This document shows, in pieces, positions 12,226-25,300 of a stretch of DNA of 64,000 nt. This DNA is from Aspidiotus rigidus (Eukaryota; Arthropoda; Insecta; Hemiptera; Diaspididae). The translations under genes were made by a program, and so were the position numbers. The DNA is taken from contig JAVHKY010000013.1 in the NCBI GenBank assembly GCA_035079385.1, positions 3,720,001-3,784,000 of the forward strand. Direction: 5' to 3'. Position 1 is the stretch's first letter, and each line of letters opens with the position of its first letter. A model generated the notes under the pieces. The model was not told the origin of the DNA, did no database searches, and worked only from the letters and a program-made list of their open reading frames with translations.

Positions 12226-14208
12226 TATTGGAAAGTGCACGCGTCAGTGATTTGCAGGCTGTGATTTGTTGTTATTATCACTTTATTCATTATTATTTTT
12301 TTCACTCAGTAACACTGCTCGTCGCACTCGAATCGTAATATACTTTTTGCCGTGTTATCGCGCAACTTCTTTTGACGATTTCTGTGCAGGAAAGTGGTTT
12401 ACCGATATAAAGGTATATATTTTTGAAATTGAGGTCATTTTGAAAGAAAAATCGACGCAACTTGAAAGGGGTCAGATTCTGTAGTGTAAAGGATACAAAA
12501 AGCAGGAAAATTTCCTTTCTCGTCATATCTTCGAGCGGTTGTAGAAACAGCGAAAAGAAATACCGATGTACTTTATATTGGACTCCGTGGCTTGCTCCGC
12601 TCGTTCATCTAGCTCCTTTCTTCACCAGTGTTTCTCAGCCTAAAATACTTCCAAAACTTAATGTACTGTGCCTTACGTTATACATTCAGCCTACCTCATT
12701 ATCCATCTTGTTATAGTAGTATATCACCTTTTCAGACTTCTAATGGATAAAACTCCGCTCTCCAACTTCATGAACTTTTCACAAGTTTTTTTTTTCTACT
12801 TAGGTACAAGAAACGGTCCTCTGGGTTTAAAGGCATTATAATATGCCACAAATCACATGAAATAGGCCTTCGGGGCAATCTTCTTGATCTTCTCCAGAGT
12901 TTCCTTCTTAATGAGTCTATCAGTGCGAATTCAAGATCAATATTGCTCCCATCTAAAATGGCATTCCTCAAGGAGTAAAATGACGTGTTCCCCTCATTTT
13001 ACTTATAATCAACAATATATGTAATTAAAATGTATAAGCTTTATTCTTACTTAACGATTCTTCGCCGATGATTATAGTATTTCTCTACAAACTTCAAGTA
13101 TGTGAGAGCCACGGGAAATCTTGATAGCATTTCTTCATGTGTCTCTACGCGGGGCTTTGGTTTCTCGGAAATAGAAACAATTCTGGTGATATTCCAAAAA
13201 ATATTTTTCGTACTCTATATTTCTTCCTCACCTACTCCTTCAATAACTAAAAGCTAAATTTCTTAATTCTATGAATATCCTCAAATACTTAGTTCACCTT
13301 CGCACTGGCTGTAATCGTCAACTTCTCTAACTGTACAAGCCTGAGTTGCTTTCAAGTAGACTACAGTGCCTCAATACTTGGTTAATCTGGTAAATCTTGC
13401 CCGAAATTATTAGACACAATGTAGCCGTCAGCATCAAAATTGGTTCTCGGTGAATTATGTTCTAGACCTACTCGATTCAGCCTCCGCACTGGAGCGGGAG
13501 AACCCTCTCTTTAGAACTGTTTTCAATTTATTTCATCCATAGCCCCATTCACTCAGCTTCTAATCTACGTACTCGCTACTCGCACTCTGCCGAGTGCCGA
13601 CATAATTATTTTCTTCTCTCTCTCTCGAATATTAATTAGGTAAATCTCAAATTAAACCCTTTACAGCCTGTAATATCACCTACCCTGTTATGTCAAACCC
13701 CTCTCCCAGATATCTGACTCAATCTAGCTCAAAAACTCACGAGACTATATCAACATCTACGCGCTCACCCTCTAGCTCTGTTTCATCAATGAATCTGAGA
13801 ATATAGATCCAAGACTGGATACGCTTTGATCCAAATTACCATAAGCGGTAGGCAGTAACACTCACAATCCTGAAAAACGCGTTCCACTTATTATGAATCT
13901 TGATTCATTTCAAGAACAAGAATATCTTTCCAAAGAATAAAATTACGTATCCTTGTTTGACTTCTTGAACTTATTGACTGGCTTTGCGGCATAATTAAGC
14001 ACTAAGCAGCGAGTGATTGAGTTTTCACGCGTTTGAAAGCCGATGAAAAATGAGCTCAAGTTTCAGCTGAGCGCTTATTATTGGGCCAAACTCCTCATTC
14101 CTGCTCTTATTATCTGTAGCGTTTTAAGCCTTCAAAACAGAAATGGCGGATGGATGTACCCATTTGACGTAACTGTAACACAGTCCACACCAAGTTACCA
14201 ACTACGCT
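12226..14208. other. intergenic, no gene recognised
   Basis: DNA downstream of SLC17 copy 2. The open frames at 12266-12716 overlap on both strands and show no family similarity or splice-consistent structure. No clear repeat was found between 12726 and 14208. Confidence 0.5.
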
Positions 14209-14517
14209 AATAGGCGGCATAAACTAACCTAGGTAGCGCGAGTTACAAAGGTGATCATGGATTTTTTTCTTATAGACCAAATACATGCGTTAGTTCAAAC
14301 GTATCTTCTGAAGTTATTTGACTTTTAATCAGGAACAGTGTGAGAATCAAAGTTATAGAGAAATCTCAAAAGAATGTTTTTTGTAATGAACCTCTAAAGC
14401 TCATACTTAAATTGGAAAATAGAATTGAAAAATTGTTTGGAGATACACAAATTGAACCATGATTACCTTTGTACGCAGGGCTACCAACACTGGAAACTCC
14501 AAGTTACGCCGCCTATT
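14209..14517. mobile_element. MITE-like inverted-repeat element, AATAGGCGGC ends
   Basis: Starts AATAGGCGGCATAAACT and ends with the approximate complement AGTTACGCCGCCTATT. Inner parts of the arms also pair (ACAAAGGTGATCATGG against CCATGATTACCTTTGT). About 309 bases, AT-rich and non-coding between the arms. No target-site duplication was seen at the ends. Confidence 0.6.
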
Positions 14518-15111
14518 GGACAGTTGGACTTGACCGAGGAATCGCGCGCTAGCATCGCTACATGTACAACATGTGTAGTAGTTGTACTTGGCAGGTTAGT
14601 AGTTGTGTGCTGATTAAGAAAGTGAAGATGTAATTTTGCTACAATATTACTGTGCAAAGATGATGAAGTCTAGAAAATTGCAAATTACTTGTGTTATAAC
14701 TTCTGAGAAAGCTTGAGGATTCTACTAAAGACATCTTAATGATGATTGACTTTTGGTCTGCTCGATGGTATTGCAATTTCTAATTTCTCATAAGTTTGTT
14801 GTTTCCGCCATAAGAGAGGCCGAGCTTCCATACATTGCCACCTGCAGCGACTCTTCCGCTGTCAAGTTTGAATATGAGCCAGGTATATAGACGACCATTT
14901 TGATTGCAGAAACAGTCGGAAGGTCCCAAACGTCCACGTTTTGTAACATGCAGCAACAAAGACGTTTGGGAAAAATCACCACAACCATGTAAGTCGCATA
15001 ATGGATGTTTACTTCTTTCAGCAATCAAAATGGCTTTCCGTTATCCCCTCCCATTTTCCTTCTACACTCCAAAGCGCGTTTTAATGTTGTAGAATAGTTC
15101 GCTATAGGATT

Positions 15112-15513
15112 GAGGGCTGCTTAGCTAAGCCAAAGCCGTTAGCCGTTAGCCGATCAATTTTCAATATTTTCATTCAAAATTAGCCAGCTGTTAGCTAGCT
15201 AATGAAATCACATTATACCCGTTAGCCATTCAAATTGGAATTGCTAATGGCTAATATTCTCTCTTCCCCACACCTCACCCCTCCACATTGGAGTGATCCC
15301 TCCCCTACTTTCAGCCGTTAGCTTCTAGCTCTTAGCCGTCGCCCATTTTATTTTTGCCCAAATTTTGCTAGCTGGCAGCTAGCAAATGAGACAGGGTTAG
15401 CCGTTAGTTGATAGCTGAAGCCAATCAATTTGAAGGCTTATTTATATGTAGCTTCCCATGGTTAGCTTTTAGCCAATACGCCAATACAATTGGCTAAGCA
15501 GCCTTAATAGTTA
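15112..15513 (+). mobile_element. GGCTGCTTAGC-ended MITE, copy 1
   Basis: The element runs from GGGCTGCTTAGCTAAGCC to GGCTAAGCAGCC and is rich in TTAGC/GCTAA words. Its interior holds a block (ACTTTCAGCCGTTAGC and CCACATTGGAGTGA) that recurs inverted at 45602-45984. ATAGGATT occurs on both sides (15104-15111 and 15514-15521). It could be an 8-base duplication as expected of hAT elements, though the right copy lies ten bases beyond the terminal GCAGCC. No coding potential. Confidence 0.65.
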
Positions 15514-15804
15514 ATAGGATTACATTATGAATCACTAGATTACTTTAAATTTTATTGATAATAGTGATAATTTGGGCTGAAATAAATAATGCGTTAATCA
15601 GGATTGTTTTCCTCCATAAATGTAATGAGGAGCATAATACAAAGTAAGTATAAGTAAATAGCTCCATTTCATTGTGATAGGGCCTCTCCAGGGCCTGGGC
15701 CTCTCAAATCAACTGACAATGCGGATATTTGCTAACTATAGGATAAAACAATCTTATCCTGCATAATAGGTCTATTTTCCTTAGTTATGGTCTGGGACTT
15801 AGAA

Positions 15805-15950
15805 GAACCGACAGCTTCCTCCTAATAACAAAGTTAAACGAGGAATGCAGGGAACCTGTTTTATGAGTCCAATTTGCCGGACGTTATACAGTGCACGCCA
15901 AAATTTTCAAAAAACCCTCCATAGAACAGGTCCACTGTTAAAATTCCTTT
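15805..15950. repeat. AACAGG repeat-family fragment
   Basis: Contains AGCTTCCTCCTAATAACAAA, GCAGGGAACCTGTTTTATGA and ATAGAACAGGTCCACTGTTA, the modules that recur in many places in this window (21060-24470, 27975-32350, 39600-39665). Confidence 0.6.
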
Positions 15951-16899
15951 TGAGCTATGTATAATAAGAGTGGGCAGAGTGGGAACTTTTAAGGTATATG
16001 TGATAGGAGGTTCTATTTTGGCTGTTAGCTTGAAATATTGTATACTAGACCAAGAAGGGGGCGAACAAGCGGAGCAAGTGAGATCTCAAAAGCTTTTCAT
16101 TTATTTATTTATATTTATGATGAAAAACCATCAAGATGGTGAAGAACAAAATTCAACCTGTATAGGAATGATAATGCACACCAGTGACTGAAGTTGATGA
16201 AAGCAATCCTGAACAGCTCACCATGTGGGCTGCAAGTTTCTCTTGATAGAAGTTGGAGCTTGAAATCTTCAAGTCTTCTTTTATGAAGCTGAAATCTAAA
16301 TCCTCTGTTTGCAAAATGGGATAAGGCACATTACTTTTTTTTTGTTTGCTAGCACTTGTGTAGGCGATGTTTTACTAAGATGGTTTTTGTGAACAACATT
16401 GCTTGTGAAATACATCCTTCTTCTCACTGATTTGTTGCTTAGGAAAACTGCAATAGCAGAAATGTTGCCTACACACGTGCAAGAAGGCAGTTGCAGACTA
16501 TCAAGACAGTGTGGTGGGCACTAACACACTTTAGCACAACTCTTTGCTTCTGTAGGCTGGCTACCTTCATGGATTCAGCCCATACCGGGGACCATACAAG
16601 AGTATTGATAATACACTTGCTCATCATCCTCCTTCTACTTGATCCCCTTGGCCCTCCTAGTTTGTCATCAGGCGGCTTAGGTGGATCATTAGCCTGCCTG
16701 CCTTTTCTACTGCCATGAGAAAATGGTGCCTGAAGCTCAGCTTTGAATCAAACCATATGCCCAGATACTTCATCACTTTCTTGATCGCAATTTCTACATC
16801 TTACAGGAAAAAGGTGGGTGGAAAATACTTTCAAGACTAGAAAGTATTATTACCACCAAAACAATCACAAATGTATGACATTGTGCTTGTATGAGTATA

Positions 16900-17760
16900 T
16901 ATGCAAGAGGGCAGAGCATAAATAATTTACTCACATTTCTTAAAAATACAGCAGATATATGAAAAGTTATATAATATGTTGCTACATTTTGAAGAAGTGT
17001 GAATAAATATTTACTCACACTTATAATACTACAAAATCAGACAGTATTTTGAACACATCTATTTAAACGTGTGTGTTTGTATTAGTAAATACGAAATGGC
17101 GGCGCTTAAATGGAATATGAACATGGTACCAGCATGACTGTTATGCGCTGGTACTATGTTCAGATTCAATTATTATCCCTTCTGATTGTCTGATGCAACC
17201 CATGCTGCTTGTAATATTATTTAGTAGTGGACTGACGGACTCTTATTGTAAGCTGCAGAAAGCCACACCTTATTGGGTTGATGGTTGCCTTATAATACTA
17301 CAAAATTGGACAGTATTTTCAACACACTAAGTTTGAATGTGTGTTTGTATTAGTAAATACAAAATGGCGGTGCACAAATGGAATATGAACATGATACTAG
17401 CATGACTGTTATACTCTCCTAATACTTTAGGTAATTTTTTGCTCTAGTAGTGTGAGTAAATATTTACTCACACTTCTTTAAAATCGTGCAAATATATGAA
17501 AATATATATTGAATATGTCTTTTTATATATTTGCATCATTTTAAAGAAGTGTGAGTAAATATTTACTCACACTACAAGGCCAAAAAACCACATAAAATAT
17601 TAGGAGAGTATAACAGTCATGCTGGTATTATGTTCAGATTCAATTATTAGCCCCTTTGATTTTTTCACGCAACCCATGCTGCTTATAATAATATTTAGTA
17701 GTGGACTCTTTTATTGTAGGCTGTAGAAAGCCATACCTTGTTGTGTTAAGGTAATACAAG
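16900..17760. repeat. nested palindromic elements with perfect AT-rich palindromes
   Basis: A palindromic element at about 17391-17631 has ends ATGATACTAGCATGACTGTT and its complement. Inside it are two perfect 26-bp palindromes (17449-17474 and 17548-17573), each AGTGTGAGTAAAT plus its exact complement. A variant lies near 17000-17025. Flanking sequence (TGACTGTTATGCGCTGGTAC, then CAACCCATGCTGCTTGTAAT) occurs twice, near 17130-17290 and 17610-17750. It matches the ends of the element at 21973-22738. These look like nested MITEs of one family. Confidence 0.65.
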
Positions 17761-18981
17761 ATGGCGGGGTATGTTGAACATCATACCTGGGTGTTATTTT
17801 CATGAAGATGATACTTTTTAATCATTTTAGGAGGAGGGGGGGGGGGCGTATAATTTTTTTGTTTTTGTTGTAATTAGCTGTTGCTCAAATGTCGATTATT
17901 CTATCCATTTGAAGAGAATATTTCTGAGTTCTTTACCCACGTTCATCAGGGAGAAAGTTAGCTACGTACCCACCGTGGTACCCACGTACTGCTTTTGTTC
18001 TCCTCATTCTTGTAGTATATAAGACTATTCTTGTTTCAGAAGGAGTATGGTCTGCAAAATTGCTTTACAAATTTCTGTGACTAGCGGATTCTAATCATAT
18101 TTCATTGGCTGTAAAAATACTCAACGTACGAGTTTCAATCGAAATTCAAGTCAGTGGCGAATTCATATAATTTTGTTTCTCTTCTTCATTTTCGTGGAGG
18201 TTCAATTTTTTAAAAATCTGCCTCCCTATTTTCCAGCTAATAATGTCAGAAAATGTGTACATTCTGATGTTTGTGTTTGGCCGAATAGTGTCCAAGCTAA
18301 TTGAAGTTCTCTTTCACAAGAGTGTGAGTATGGTTTTCCAGATTGTGTTTTTTCCGTTTGAATTATTTGGCGACACAATTTTTCAGACGTCAATTTTAAA
18401 ATGGAATAAGTACCAGGAGGGTGTAGGGACATTCAAATTTAAGTAATATGTTAAGTATCATTTCCTGGCCGGCCTATCTACCTTCTATTTCTGAGCTTGA
18501 GAGAAAAAGTGTTGTGGGAAATGAAGATGATCAAAGAAATTATGCTGTCTGTTCTAAGAAAACTGGAATAGTTCAAAATATTTCCACAATATAAAGCTTT
18601 CACGTATGATCTGCACCTTCTGAGTTTAATTATTCAGGTGTATATTATTCAAAGCTTATCATGAAAAGAAACTCAAATAAATAATTTGATTTAGAAACTT
18701 ATTCTCACTGGTAAAACATAAATCCACCATGCTCGTTACAATATTATGATCATAAATTTAGAATACGCGGAGTCCCGCGTTAATGTCTCACAGGACATAA
18801 AATAAGTTAAATTAAAATAACAAAGATAAATTAATAAAATGAATCAAGGAAGTGTCATGAAGAATTCTAAATCAAATAGAATATTATAACTAATGACTTA
18901 GGGTAGACACGCACACAAAAGGTACAAATACCTAACTGTAATGTCATGGCAATCGAAAAATATGTGCCTATTTGTACCACT
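17761..18981. other. 3' flank of the hexosaminidase gene
   Basis: Non-coding DNA between the palindrome cluster and the stop codon of the minus-strand hexosaminidase. It should hold that gene's 3' UTR, but I see no canonical AATAAA on the minus strand in the first few hundred bases. A complement of ATTAAA lies near 18625. Confidence 0.4.
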
Positions 18982-19344
18982 TCACGGAAAGTAATTAGGG
19001 CAGAATCCCGGTCCGTTTGGAGGCTGCGCCGGTATTCCTCGTTTCTTCAGACGACACACGTGTTCCTCGAGTCGACCTTCAGCGTCTAATGATGGATATC
19101 CGGACCACAATATTTCAGCGGTCGCGCAAGCTCTCGGCCATATTCGCTGTTGAACATTTGTCTCGTCCACCACCTCACCCCACATGCAAGCTTCTCCACC
19201 TATGACTAGCCGCTTTTGAGCTAAAGTACCCGAAAAATTATACGGATTGCAATTATCGTAGTATTTACGCCAGTCACCTCCGCTATCTACGTGATCTAAA
19301 TACCAACACGTCGACAACAAGGCTTTGTATCCTAATTTGGTAAC
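18982..19344 (-). CDS. hexosaminidase exon 8 (terminal)
   Basis: 363 bases including the TGA stop. Has [40 protein letters not shown] and a Cys-containing tail ending GFCPNYFP, as in lysosomal hexosaminidases. Confidence 0.93.
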   Translation of the reverse strand, partial: VTKLGYKALLSTCWYLDHVDSGGDWRKYYDNCNPYNFSGTLAQKRLVIGGEACMWGEVVDETNVQQRIWPRACATAEILWSGYPSLDAEGRLEEHVCRLKKRGIPAQPPNGPGFCPNYFP

Positions 19345-22300
19345 CTGTTCAAATACAGAGGAAATGAGGCTAAATCTACTCGACGTCCTGAGGAAGGATA
19401 AATTTTTTAATAAAAAATAATGGGATTTACTTGCGACAATTCCTGCTCCATGCCACCTTTCCAAATATGAACTACGGTTTCTCGATCAATAGGAACATTA
19501 TTATCGAATACCTCTTGCCATACGACTGCTTTCGCGTTCAGATGCTGCGTTATATTTAAAAGCCTGTAAATGTAGTATCCTTCCAATTCGGTGTACGTCT
19601 TCAAATTCATGCGGCGCATGAAATGTTTCACTTGCTCGTTACTTTCCCTGCGCATAAAAATGAAAAAGTGTTCGTACGAGCATTATATTAATTAGTTTAT
19701 ATTTTACATTCGCGAAGGCGTAAAATGATGAATGGAGCCAAATGGTTTTCCTTTTTCTTTTGCCAACTATACAATGTTGTGGTTGGCAAAAAATCTACCA
19801 TATCTATCATTCGTAGACTGGTTGACCTTCACTCACATATACTTTTTTTTTTTTCCTTCTTCTTTTCAATTTCAGTATGTCATCGATAATTGCACTTCTT
19901 ACCAGACGATATTATACGTACGATATTATGCCTAGAAAGAGTAGAGCTTGTTTTATTCTATTTAAATGTCGTGTGAAAGTATGAAGTAACGGATATGAAA
20001 AAAAATAAACTTAGAATGTTTACTATCGGAAATACCGCGGGTCATTAAGACGTCATCGACCAGACTATATATATTATTGGAAAGTGGATTAGAAATTCAG
20101 TTCCTATAGTGTTCATCCTGGACTATCTTCCGTCTACGCATATCAATTAGCCAGTAGCGTAATTCGAATATACATTAATGCTCAATGATCGCAGATACCG
20201 CGAATTTGTAAACAAGTAAGCTCAATTATTCTAAGTTTCGAAAATACGTAAAAGTGAGGATCGTGAAACCAAACCAAACAAACTGAGCTTTATTTTTCAT
20301 TGAACTATCCTAAAAAAAGTCTCTTACTCTATTTTATGCCGAGCTTAGCGATTCACTTAAAGGAATTTGTATTTTATAATTTATGAACTTTCAACTCGAA
20401 ACTTCTAAAGTGCAATGTTTCGTGTAGGAAGAGTTATCGTCAGTCACGACGATCCTAATTTTCAGACTGTCTGATCTGCTCAACTCCTGAATTTCAGTGT
20501 TCCGTTTTAACCAAAAAGTGGGCAAAATCTGGTCAGTGGTGAATGAGTCAGGAAATCGGGAGTTTCCGATGCGCTCTTGAGAAAGAGTGCAAAATACGCC
20601 TTCGCGCAAAGTCAAGCATTTGCGAGCAAAGCAAACGGAAAATTTACGGAAACGCGTTCTCTAGAATTATTTTTTCAATGAAAAAAAAAAGTGCCTATCT
20701 ACAAATGAATCTAGTAGTTGAAGGAAGGAGGTGGCAACGATAACTCTTTCTTTCCTCGTCATAAAAATTTCACAAGAATTTAATTTTAACCTTAGGGATG
20801 TCGTTCTACTAGCCAATATCACGATTTATATACTGGAAGCTGACCTAAATTTTGCTTTGGAAAAAAGGAAGCGAGACCACAGTCACGCGAGTATCCGAGA
20901 TTATCGAAAACAACACCATTGAGCAGCTTCCTCACGATATCAAAAATTTCCTAGCCCTTACCACGAATAGTGTTGTCGATATTCAATTAAAAAAACTTCC
21001 AGCCTACTTTGTCAGCTGCTCGGGATTGCCTTCATTAATTGTGGTCATCGAAATAAATGTGGAACCTGTTTTATGGGGATTTCTTTGTTTAAATACTTTT
21101 TCTAAGTAGAGATTAAACTTTGTTCCTCACAATCTTGGGAGTTCAGGCACAAAAGTCCATATTTCTCCAAATTCCCGCTAGCAGATACAGCTCAACATGG
21201 AAATTTTTTTCTACGTCCCTTTTTCATTCTATAAAGCTTGATAGTCGAAATTTTTTCAGTTCATTCTTCTATCACCTATAGCTCCGAGGTCAAAATTCTA
21301 AGAGGGACCTGTTCTATCGGGGGGTTCTTTGGAGAAAACGTCCACCGTCCAGCAAAGCTCGGAGCTTGAAAATTTTTCAAGTCCCCCTCCTATCATATAT
21401 AGCTCGGTGGCAGAGGTGGTGAGCTTAAGCTTTATTCAAGTTTTAAGCCGTAAATAAGCTAAAGCGAGACGATTTTTCATTCGCTTAATTAACAACTTAA
21501 TAAGCGAAACATATTTTTTCCAACAAAAAAATGTTTTGTACTTTCAGCTTCAAGTTTTAAGCTCAAGATTTAGGTTAAAACTCATAAAATAAGCTTCAAG
21601 TTTAAGCGAAAATATATTTTATTCAAAGTTTAAGCTTTAAGCTTAAGCAAAAACGACGGCTTCCTTAAAGAAGTTAAGCGAGGAACGCAGGGAACCTGTT
21701 TTATAAGTTATATGGGATTTGGTATTGAGAATTTAAGGAAACCTAGATCTAGATAAAGCTAGTTTAAAGAAGGCCTACACCTACTATAAGCCTAATATAA
21801 TATAGTTTGAGAGTCCAAATTCTTCTCGAATCTCGAACTGTATATGATAGAAGGGGGACTTGGAAAAATTTCTATCATACATGGCTCGAGAGTCGAAATT
21901 TTGCTGTTTTTTGTTGGATGGCACTCGGAAAAATTCTGAAAAAGCTCCCCATAGAACAGGTTCCCTGTTAATATAGCTTTCAACAGCCTACAATAATAGA
22001 GTCTACTACTGAATGATATAAGTAAGTATGGTTGCGTGAGTGAATCAAAAAAGGTAAAAATTGAATCTAAACATGATACCTGCAGAGAATTCTTAGTTAT
22101 ACCCTTTTAACTCCATATTTTGTTGTGTGCTTCTGTGAGTGTGTGAGCATGCTGTATGTATCAAATTAACTCTTGAAAAGTAGATTTAAAAAATGGACAT
22201 AATACCTTTTCAATTCTGGAGATAAAACGGTATCCATTTTCACCTTTAAACAGCATATTTTACACATACAGGCTGCTGACACACGCACACAAGCACACAA

Positions 22301-25300
22301 CAAAATATGGGATTGAAAGGGTACCTATGACCTAACAATTCTCTGCAGGTATCATGACAATAGACTGTACCATTTTAATCCCATATTTTGTTGTGTGCCT
22401 GTGTGAGTGTGTCAGCAGCCTGTACGTGTAAAATATGCTTTTTAAAAGGTGAAAATGGACTTAATACCTTTTAAATTCTGAGGATAAAACGTAGTAATGA
22501 CCAATGAGTTGATTCAACTATTGAATTGGAAAATAGCATATTTTACACATACAGGTTGCTGACACACTCACACAAACACACAATAAAATATGGGTTTAAA
22601 AGGGTATGAAGAAACAATTTTCTGCAGGTATCATGTTTAGATTTAATTTTTACCTTCTTTGATTCACTCACGCAACCCATACTTACTTATAATATCATTC
22701 AGTAGTAGACTCTATTGTTGCAGGCGGTTGAAAGTTATATTTTGTTGTATACTTGTGTGAGTATGTCAGCAGCCTGTATGTGTAAAATATGCTTTTTAAA
22801 AGGTGAAAATGGACATAATACCTTTTCAATTCTGGAGATAAAACGGTATCCATTTTCACCTTTAAATAGCATATTTTACCCATACCACTATAAGCCTAGT
22901 ATAATATAGTTTGAGAGTCTAAATTTTTCTCGAATCTCCAGCTATGTATGATAGCTCGTTTTTCAAGTCTCTTTCATATCATATATAGCTCGAAAGTCGA
23001 AATTTTTCCAAGTCCCCCTCCTATCATAAAAGCCCCCCATAAAACAGGTTCTTTGTTAAAATTTCGACTCTCGTGCTATATATGATATGAAAGGGACGGA
23101 AAAATTTCAACTCTCGAGCTATCATACATAGCTGGAGACTCGAGAAAAATTTAGACTCTCAAACTATATTATACTAAGCTTGTAGTAGGTCTAGGCCTTC
23201 TTTATACTAGCTTTATCTAGGTCCAGGCTTCTTTGAATTTTCAACACCAAATCCCATTTGTCTCATAAAACAGGTTCCCTGCGTTCCTCGTTCAACTTCG
23301 TTAAGGAAGCCGTCGTTTTTTGTAAGTTTTTTGCCGGACGGGGCACGGCGCACGGCAAATTTCTGAAAAAGCCCCCCATAGAACAGCTTCCCTGTTAAAA
23401 GAAATTCTACCTCAAGTTTAAACCTTAAGCAGCTAAGCTTAAGCCCTAAAATCGAATGGCTTACCACTATTTGCTCGAAAGATATAGCACCTTCGAGTAA
23501 CTAGATATGCAATGCTTTATACACCAATATTGACTTGGCCCCTTCAATGAGCCAGATATGCAACGCTTCAAGTATCATACATAGCTCGAAGATTGGTGTA
23601 TACTGTATATAGCCTGAAAGATAGTCCCATAAGAAGATATTTCAAAACTCCACTCCTATAAAGAAAATAATGAACTTCAAAGCACTTTCGTCTTAATTAA
23701 TTTACTAGTACGATGATCGACGTTTCAAACGTACACGCGTTCTTTTTTAGGATCGATAAATAACGAAATTGCTTTGAAGTTCATTATTTTCTTTACGATA
23801 TACTCGTCTGGACAAGTCCTTCTTTTATCTCCTCTCCTATCTATCTAGCTCCAAAGTCCGCGCCTGTGACGTCACAATTTGATGACGGCATAGATCACTT
23901 TTTTAAAAGTTCCCTTCTATTATATATAGCTAGCTTCAAAGTCCGGTTCTGTGATGTCGCAATTTGATAACGTCATAGGTGAGACTTTTGGCGTCACAAT
24001 CTACATTTTTCAGATCCCACGTGCCACATAAAACAGATTCCCTGCCATCCCTCGTTCAACTGCGTTGAAGAAGCCGTGAGTTTTTTCTAAATTTCCCTCC
24101 ATTATATATTGCTTGTGAGTGGAATTTTAACAGGGAACCTGTTTTATCGGGGGCTTTTCCAGAAAAACACGCACCCTCCGGCCGGCCAAAATTTTTCAAG
24201 TCCCCTTCCTATCATAGGCACATATTTACCTTGGGGGCCGGACCTGTGACGTCACAGTTTGTTGACATCATAGACCAGCTTTTTCAAGTTCCTCTCCTAT
24301 AATATATAGTTCCAAAGTCCATGCCGGTGACGTCACAATTTGATAACATCATGGGACAGCCTTGTGACGTCACAATCTCGATCCTACGTGCCCCGTAAAA
24401 GAGGTTCACTTTCTTCAATTTACCCCCTCCCCACCCCCGATAAAACGGGTTCCTTGTTGAAAGAAACTCCTACCGCTATTGTCGTGATTATCAAATTCAA
24501 ACTTTCCTACCCTTTGAGAGAAATGACCAACGATATGTGAGATGAGCCCTCCGCAGGGGAGTGCATCGAAGATTCTAGGGAGGACGGATGAGTTTGAAAC
24601 CTTAGGTAAACTTTGGAGGTGTGGGTGTGAGTCTCTTCGGGGATTTTGTTTCACAGGAAATGCTTTGGCTAAACGTCAGCCACCAACTTCAACTGTTCTT
24701 ACGACCAATTGAGATAATGCAAGGCGGCGGGAACTCTGATCGACTTTCAGAACTTGGAAGAATTTATAGAAACTAAGGAGAGCAGGGCTAAGTCCTGCTT
24801 CTTTAGATATGTCTTATAACTAAGAAATTTGAGCCACAAAATTGCGAGACGAAAATGACATCACGAAATGATGACGTTATAAGGACTTTGAAAAATTTTG
24901 ACCTCTGCTACTTTGGGACCTGTGTTCTTAACCTTCATTATATGTGTAGTAAGCCTAAAATACAGTGCACTAGGCTTTACTAGGCCCAATAGTAACCTCT
25001 ATTAAACTAGGGTAACCTCCATTATACTAGGACTAACACACAGCGTACTAGGCTAGAAGCCTAACATACAGTATACTATGGGTAACAAAAACGTCGTGAG
25101 CTGATGACGTCATAGGGACTTGAAGAAATTTCGACCTTCGTCGTCACTTTGGGACCTGTAACCTTGTGTCATTATATTAGGCACTTACGTCGTTTCAGAA
25201 TACGGCTGTTAAATACGGAATTTGTATCAATACATCACGACTACATCTCACACCTCTACTCGATATTTCCGTCCTTAAAAAAAGTTTTGATTTCACTCAC

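Noticed and set aside
24415..24654. Minus-strand 79-codon frame
   Set aside because: Overlaps AACAGG-family repeat sequence and has no similarity to protein families.
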